NCBI GenBank assembly: GCA_003220855.1
Contig: QHTP01000069.1
Span: forward strand, 1-12,399
Source: Gemmatimonadota bacterium
GTDB lineage: Bacteria; Gemmatimonadota; Gemmatimonadetes; Gemmatimonadales; GWC2-71-9
Direction of reading: 5' to 3'
Length of the DNA: 12,399 nt
Shown here one piece after another: positions 8,040 through 12,399 of the stretch. The notes under the pieces are model-generated. The model was not told the DNA's origin and made no database searches. It saw only the letters and a program-made list of their open reading frames with translations. Position 1 is the first letter of the stretch, and the number at the start of each line of letters is the position of its first letter. The position numbers and the translations under genes were made by a program.

Positions 8040-8073
8040 TCACTGTTTATGCAGGAAGATGCATAAACATACA
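8040..8073 (-). promoter_or_regulatory. Probable ArgR operator (two ARG boxes in an inverted repeat)
   Basis: A perfect 10-bp inverted repeat, TGTTTATGCA (8044-8053) and TGCATAAACA (8060-8069), surrounds a six-base spacer. Read on the minus strand it yields two imperfect ARG boxes, TGTATGTTTATGCA (8073-8060) and TGCATAAACAGTGA (8053-8040), with centres about 20 bp apart. The first, read on its other strand, matches 11 of 14 positions of the enterobacterial core TGAATWWWWATTCA. ArgR hexamers usually bind paired boxes about two helical turns apart. The site covers the -10 box and start point of the argG promoter, so binding should repress. Regulator identity is inferred from position and pattern. 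Confidence 0.65.
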
Positions 8074-8093
8074 CGAGCGGGCGCGCCTGTCAA
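8066..8093 (-). promoter_or_regulatory. argGH promoter
   Basis: A perfect -35 box TTGACA (8093-8088) is followed after 16 bases by TATGTT (8071-8066), a four-of-six -10 match. The predicted start is near 8059, leaving a leader of about 31 bases to the argG ATG. The -10 box is inside the inverted repeat described as an ArgR operator. No clear promoter in the opposite direction was found for the divergent oxidoreductase operon, whose first ATG is at 8163. Confidence 0.65.
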
Positions 8094-8153
8094 CGCCTGA
8101 GGCGCCCTGGCGGCCGTCCCGACTCGGGTGGATCTTGTGCCTTCCCCCGCCCC

Positions 8154-8159
8154 GAGGAG
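8154..8159 (+). promoter_or_regulatory. Ribosome binding site of the subunit 3 gene
   Basis: GAGGAG ends three bases before ATG 8163 and fixes that start. It is one of only two strong leader sites on the plus strand of this region; the other coupled genes rely on overlap with the preceding stop. Confidence 0.7.
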
Positions 8160-8162
8160 CCC

Positions 8163-8750
8163 ATGAACCGCCGTGAGCTGTGCCGTGTCCTCGGTGCCGC
8201 CGTCGCGAGTCCAGCCTTGTCGCGGCTGTCCGCGAACGAGCTGTGGGCGGTGGGCCGGCGAGCGCACGCCCGAGGCCCCGGCCTCGGCTTTCGGGTGCTC
8301 GACCCGCATCAGGCCGAGACGGTCGAGATGATCGCCGAGCTGATCATCCCCGAAACGGACACGCCCGGCGCACGGGCGGCGCGGCTGCCAGAGTTCATCG
8401 ACCTGCTGCTCGCGGAGTGGGCGCCGGACGACGACCGCAAGCAGTTCCTCGACGGCTTGGCCGACGTCGACGCGCGGGCCCGAGCCGCATCCGCCGCGGA
8501 CTTCCGGAGCGCCTCCGAGGCACAGCGCGTAGCGATCCTTACCGCGCTCGACGCCGAGGCACAGGAGGCTCGCAAGGCGAAGGCCGACGGCAAGCCGCAC
8601 TTCTTCGACCATATGAAATTCGTCACGGTGTACGGCTACTGTACGTCTGAAGCGGGGGCCACGGCCGAGCTGCACTACGAGGCGATCCCGGGCGCGTTCG
8701 AGCCGTGCGCACCGATGGACCGCTGGCGCGCGGCGCCGGGGGACTTCTGA
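8163..8750 (+). CDS. Gluconate 2-dehydrogenase subunit 3 family protein (Tat-signal small subunit)
   Basis: A 195-residue protein. The N-terminus MNRRELCRVLGAAVASPALS has the twin-arginine pair and a weakly hydrophobic stretch of a Tat signal. The segment AELIIPETDTPGARAARLPEFIDLLL is the hallmark of the family, and FFDHMKFVTVYGYCTSEAGA is its conserved C-terminal part. In characterised FAD sugar dehydrogenases this small subunit binds the GMC flavoprotein and carries it through the Tat pore, since the flavoprotein has no signal of its own. That fits here: the next gene is a signal-less GMC protein starting on the shared TGATG at 8748-8752. Substrate cannot be inferred from the small subunit. 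Confidence 0.88.
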   Translation: MNRRELCRVLGAAVASPALSRLSANELWAVGRRAHARGPGLGFRVLDPHQAETVEMIAELIIPETDTPGARAARLPEFIDLLLAEWAPDDDRKQFLDGLADVDARARAASAADFRSASEAQRVAILTALDAEAQEARKAKADGKPHFFDHMKFVTVYGYCTSEAGATAELHYEAIPGAFEPCAPMDRWRAAPGDF

Positions 8751-10354
8751 TGGCCGCCCCCAGCTTCGACGCCATCGTCGTCGGCTCCGGGATCACCGGC
8801 GGGTGGGCGGCCAAGGAGCTGTGCGAGCGCGGACTCAAGACCCTGGTGCTCGAGGCTGGCCGGCCGATCGACCCAGCCCGGGATTACGTCGAGCACGTGC
8901 CGCCCTGGGAGATGAAGTTCCGCGGCTTCGGCGACCGCAAGGCGCTCGAGCGCGATCAGTTCATCCAGCGCCATTGTTATGCCTGCAACGAGTACAGCGG
9001 CAAGTTCTTCGTGAACGACCGCGACAACCCCTACACGTTCGATCCCGCCAAGCCGTTCCACTGGATCCGCGGCCGCCAGGTGGGCGGCAAGTCCATCATG
9101 TGGGGCCGCCAGGTGTACCGCTGGAGCGACCTCGACTTCGACGCGAACGCGCGCGACGGGTTCGGCGTCGACTGGCCGATCCGCTATGCCGACATCGCGC
9201 CGTGGTACGACCACGTGGAGGAGTTCATCGGGATCTCGGGCGAGGCGCTCGGCCTGCCGCAGCTGCCGGACGGCAAATTCCTACCGCCGATGGCGCTGAA
9301 CTGCGCGGAGCAGGTCGTGAAGGACGGCATCGCGAAGCACTTCGCCGGGGAGCGGGTGCTGACGATCGGGCGCGCCGCCATCCTCACGCAGGCGCACGGG
9401 GGGCGCGCCGCATGCCATTACTGCGGCCCGTGCGAGCGGGGCTGCATCACGCATTCCTACTTCAACAGCATCGGGGTGACGCTGCCGGCGGCCCGCGCCA
9501 CGGGACGCCTCACACTACGGCCCTATAGCGTCGTTCACAGTGTGATCTACGACGAGCAGCGCGACCGCGCCGCGGGGGTCCGCGTCATCGACGGGCAGAC
9601 CCGCGAGGCGCTCGAGTTCCGTGCGCGGATCGTGTTCCTGTGCGCGTCGACGCTCGAGTCGACGCGCATCCTGCTCAATTCGAAAACGCGGCGCTTCCCC
9701 ACCGGGCTCGCCAACTCGAGTGGCGTGCTGGGCCACAACCTGATGGACCACGCGATGGGCGGCGGGGCCAACGGCACGATCCCGGGCATGGAAGACCGCT
9801 CGGTGCACGGGAACCGTCCCAATGGGATCTACGTCCCCCGGTTCCGCAACGTGAAGACGCCGCATCCCGACTTCCTGCGGGGCTACGGGTTCCAGGGGGG
9901 CGGGGGGCGCGGAGGCTGGGGTCGGGCGGCGTCGCAGCCTGGCTTCGGCGTGGAGCTGAAGCGCGCCCTGCGCACCCAGGGACCGTGGGGCTTTTCGTTG
10001 TACGGCTTCGGCGAGTGCCTCCCCCGGCCGACCAACTCCGTGGAGATCGATCCCGACAAGGTCGACGCCTGGGGAGTGCCCGCCCTGCGGATCCACTGCG
10101 AGTGGAGCGACAACGAACGCAAGCTGCTCCACGACATGTCGGTCAGCGGGGCGGAGATGCTCGAGGCGGCGGGGGCCAAAGACGTCACGCCGTTCGTGGA
10201 CGACAACCAGTGCCACGACGTGAAGAACCTGTTCGTCACCGACGGCGCGTGCATGGCGTCATCGGCCTGTCAGAACCCTTCCATTACCTACATGGCGCTC
10301 ACCGCTCGCGCGGCCGCGTACGCTGTAGAGAGCATGAACCGGAGAGAACTCTAG
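8750..10354 (+). CDS. GMC family oxidoreductase, catalytic-histidine segment apparently missing
   Basis: A 534-residue flavoprotein. The N-terminal FAD-binding motif is VVGSGITGG (10-18) with LVLEAGR, followed by GRQVGGKSIMWGRQVYRW. A cysteine cluster C222-x2-C225-x2-C228-x3-C232 (CHYCGPCERGC) may bind an iron-sulfur cluster, as a different Cys pattern does in FAD glucose dehydrogenase; this is inference. The C-terminal part has HDVKNLFVTDGA and CQNPSITYMALTARAA, with N509 at the position of the second active-site residue. Relatives carry a segment of roughly 25-35 residues of the type HEMGTARMGxDPxTSVLN just before NQxHDVxNLFVTDGA. Here AKDVTPFVDD (476-485) runs straight into NQCHDV (486-491), so the first catalytic His is absent. 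The frame is intact. It has no signal peptide and probably rides out with subunit 3. It could be inactive, non-catalytic, or an assembly artefact. Confidence 0.88.
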   Translation: MAAPSFDAIVVGSGITGGWAAKELCERGLKTLVLEAGRPIDPARDYVEHVPPWEMKFRGFGDRKALERDQFIQRHCYACNEYSGKFFVNDRDNPYTFDPAKPFHWIRGRQVGGKSIMWGRQVYRWSDLDFDANARDGFGVDWPIRYADIAPWYDHVEEFIGISGEALGLPQLPDGKFLPPMALNCAEQVVKDGIAKHFAGERVLTIGRAAILTQAHGGRAACHYCGPCERGCITHSYFNSIGVTLPAARATGRLTLRPYSVVHSVIYDEQRDRAAGVRVIDGQTREALEFRARIVFLCASTLESTRILLNSKTRRFPTGLANSSGVLGHNLMDHAMGGGANGTIPGMEDRSVHGNRPNGIYVPRFRNVKTPHPDFLRGYGFQGGGGRGGWGRAASQPGFGVELKRALRTQGPWGFSLYGFGECLPRPTNSVEIDPDKVDAWGVPALRIHCEWSDNERKLLHDMSVSGAEMLEAAGAKDVTPFVDDNQCHDVKNLFVTDGACMASSACQNPSITYMALTARAAAYAVESMNRREL

Positions 10355-10383
10355 GGGCTCGGGACTCGGGGCTCGGGATTCGG
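10354..10383 (+). repeat. G-rich heptad repeat, left arm of an inverted pair
   Basis: Four 7-bp units (GGGGCTC, GGGACTC, GGGGCTC, GGGATTC) plus GG begin at the last base of the GMC stop codon. They match the reverse complement of the repeat at 10465-10498 at 25 of 30 positions. They form one arm of a potential hairpin with an 81-base loop that contains the ribosome binding site and start codon of the next gene. Confidence 0.8.
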
Positions 10384-10390
10384 AAACTCA

Positions 10391-10396
10391 GAGGAG
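10391..10396 (+). promoter_or_regulatory. Ribosome binding site inside the inverted-repeat loop
   Basis: GAGGAG lies six bases before ATG 10403, an ideal spacing that fixes the start of the TIM-barrel gene. It is one of the few strong sites in this operon and lies in the loop between two complementary repeats. Confidence 0.75.
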
Positions 10397-10402
10397 ACCA
10401 CA

Positions 10403-11247
10403 ATGACGGATCGGCGCGAATTCGTACAGACCCTCGGTGCTGCGGCTGCGGCGTACCTGTTGCACCCCCGAGCCCCGAACCCCTATTCCCGAGCCCCCAG
10501 CAAGATCGAGCGAGTGGGCCTGCAGCTCTACACCGTGCGTCACGAGATGGAGAAGGACGTCGAGGCGACGATCGCGCGCGTGGCCGCGAGCGGCTACAAG
10601 GAGGTCGAATTCGCGGGCTACTTCAAGAAGACGCCCGCGGAGATCCGCGCCATGCTCGATCGCAATGGCCTCACGTCCCCGTCGGCGCACATATCCGCAG
10701 GCGGGGCCGACGCCTGGCACGAGGCGCTCGATGCCGCGCACGTGGTCGGGCACCAGTACGTCGTGGTCCCCTGGATCCCCGAGGAGCAGCGCACCGGGAT
10801 CGACGGCTACAAGAAGATCGCCGCCGACTTCAACCAGAAGGCGGAGCAGGCGCGCGCGGCCGGGCTGCAGTTCGCCTATCACAACCACGACTTCGAGTTC
10901 GCCCGGGTGGACGGCAAGCTGCCCTACGACGTGCTGCTCGCGGAGGCCGACCCCAAGCTGGTGCAGATGGAGATGGACCTGTACTGGATCACCAAAGGCG
11001 GCCAGGATCCCCTGACGTACTTCGCGCGCTGGCCGGGCCGGTTCTCGATGGTGCACGTGAAGGACTCGATGGGACCGCCCGACAACAAGATGGCCGACGT
11101 GGGGGCCGGCACGATCGACTGGAAGCGCATCTTCGCCAAGCAGCAGCAGGCGGGGATCAAGCACTTCTTCGTGGAGCACGACCAGCCGGCCGACGCGTTT
11201 GCGTCCATCAAAGCGAGCTGCGACTACTTGAAGCGGCTGGAGTTCTG

Positions 11248-11248
<1 letters not shown>
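10403..11248 (+). CDS. Sugar phosphate isomerase/epimerase-like TIM barrel with Tat-type signal
   Basis: A 281-residue protein of the AP-endonuclease-2-like TIM-barrel family. MTDRREFVQTLGAAAAAYLL is a Tat-type signal with twin arginines. The barrel starts at VGLQLYTVRHEM (38-49), typical of this family. Likely divalent-metal ligands and active-site residues are in YHNHDFEF, MEMDLYW, MVHVKDS and FFVEHDQ. Relatives are found next to GMC dehydrogenases in sugar operons and may isomerise or cleave keto-sugars; the exact reaction here is unknown. Residues 22-32 (PRAPNPYSRAP) are encoded by a C-rich repeat placed between signal and barrel. The gene starts behind GAGGAG and overlaps the next gene at TGATG. 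Confidence 0.88.
10465..10498 (+). repeat. C-rich heptad repeat in frame within the TIM-barrel gene
   Basis: A 34-bp block of 7-bp units such as CCGAGCC and CCGAACC encodes residues 22-32 of the preceding CDS entry, between its Tat signal and mature domain. Bases 10466-10493 match 12138-12165 at 25 of 28 positions in the same reading frame. The block is also the reverse complement of the repeat at 10354-10383. Confidence 0.8.
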
Positions 11249-12128
<880 letters not shown>

Positions 12129-12132
<4 letters not shown>

Positions 12133-12399
12133 CCCAGCCCCGAGCCCCGAGCCCCCAGTCCCGAGTATACGACGTGTGCATCGTCGGCTCGGGCGCCGGC
12201 GGTGGCATGGCCGCCCACGCCCTCACCCGCGCGGGTGCCGACGTGATCGTGCTCGAGGCGGGCGTGCCGTGGGACAACCTGAAAGACTCGGCCATGCTCA
12301 CCTGGCCGTACGAGTCGCCGCGGCGCGGCCGCTCGACCGAGGACCATCCGTTCGGGGAATTCGACGCCTGCATCGGCGGCTGGGAGATCGCCGGCGAGC
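12129..12399 (+). CDS. GMC-type FAD oxidoreductase, N-terminal part (3' end outside window)
   Basis: Only the first 90 codons are present. After a short variable start (MTQPRAPSPQSR) comes VYDVCIVGSGAGGGMAAHALTRAGADVIVLEAG, a Rossmann FAD-binding motif (GxGxxG and the ribose-binding Glu) as at the start of GMC flavoproteins. It has no signal peptide, like the first GMC protein in the operon. The ATG overlaps the previous stop (ATGA), and GGAGA at 12114-12118 is a plausible ribosome binding site. Residues 4-12 are encoded by a C-rich repeat related to the one in the first TIM-barrel gene. Whether this copy keeps the catalytic His cannot be seen. Confidence 0.85.
12138..12165 (+). repeat. C-rich heptad repeat at the start of the second GMC gene
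   Basis: Units CCCCGAG, CCCCGAG, CCCCCAG and TCCCGAG encode PRAPSPQSR, residues 4-12 of the flavoprotein. It matches 10466-10493 at 25 of 28 bases and is read in the same phase, giving a shared PRAPxPxSR peptide in two unrelated proteins. Confidence 0.8.

Noticed and set aside
8029..8043. Upstream GTG start for argG at 8043
   Set aside because: It would use the ribosome binding site as coding sequence, sits in the operator half-site and has no Shine-Dalgarno of its own; ATG 8028 starts the conserved protein.
8094..8104. Short palindrome CGCCTGAGGCG between the divergent operons
   Set aside because: Five-base arms are expected by chance at this base composition, and it fits no promoter or terminator.
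10334..10354. MNRREL at the end of the GMC protein resembles the start of a Tat signal (identical to the subunit 3 N-terminus)
   Set aside because: It lies in frame at the normal C-terminal end, where relatives also finish with a Lys/Arg-rich tail, and it stops immediately.
10449..10464. GG-N10-GC pattern with TTGCA, like a sigma-54 promoter
   Set aside because: It lies inside coding DNA after the start codon and only the minimal dinucleotides and TTGCA match; chance is likely in GC-rich sequence.

Overview
The window is about 70% GC and gene-dense, with short or overlapping gene junctions (ATGA at 970 and 12129; TGATG at 6796, 8750 and 11248). Gene content suggests a soil-type Gram-negative bacterium, most likely Gemmatimonadota: an Omp85-type barrel, Tat-exported sugar oxidoreductases with a hitch-hiker small subunit, and paired Tat-signal TIM-barrel isomerases. 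The phylum assignment is inference; the sequence holds no rRNA or other marker that proves it.

Region 1 (2-4711, plus strand) is a four-gene envelope/signalling cassette. It holds the 3' part of an NtrB/NtrY-like histidine kinase, a complete NtrC-type sigma-54 activator, a secreted beta-barrel protein of the Omp85/surface-antigen type with a bactofilin-like N-terminal patch, and a DUF4390 secreted protein. The last gene has no usable ATG, GTG or TTG start and seems to begin at a CTG overlapping the previous stop codon.

Region 2 (4719-8093, minus strand) holds argG-argH, translationally coupled, behind a promoter with a perfect TTGACA box. An inverted repeat that looks like an ArgR operator overlaps its -10 box. 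The unit ends in a clear intrinsic terminator. An HNH endonuclease gene follows, with a candidate promoter whose predicted start point lies inside the terminator stem.

Region 3 (8163-12399, plus strand) is a tightly coupled sugar-oxidation operon: Tat-signal gluconate 2-dehydrogenase subunit 3-like protein, GMC flavoprotein, sugar phosphate isomerase/epimerase-like TIM barrel, hydroxypyruvate isomerase-like TIM barrel, and the start of a second GMC flavoprotein. The layout fits periplasmic oxidation of a sugar or glycoside followed by processing of the keto product; the substrate cannot be read from sequence. The first GMC protein appears to lack the segment that carries the catalytic histidine in this family.

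The most unusual content is repeat DNA in region 3. A three-hairpin palindromic element with an exact 29-bp centre spacing lies in frame inside the signal-peptide linker of the hydroxypyruvate isomerase-like gene. A second repeat, built of 7-bp C-rich units, occurs three times: once between genes and twice in frame within the N-terminal codons of other operon genes. Two copies are inverted and flank a ribosome binding site and start codon. This resembles the palindromic elements known to insert in frame in Rickettsia genes, but the sequences are unrelated as far as can be judged by eye.
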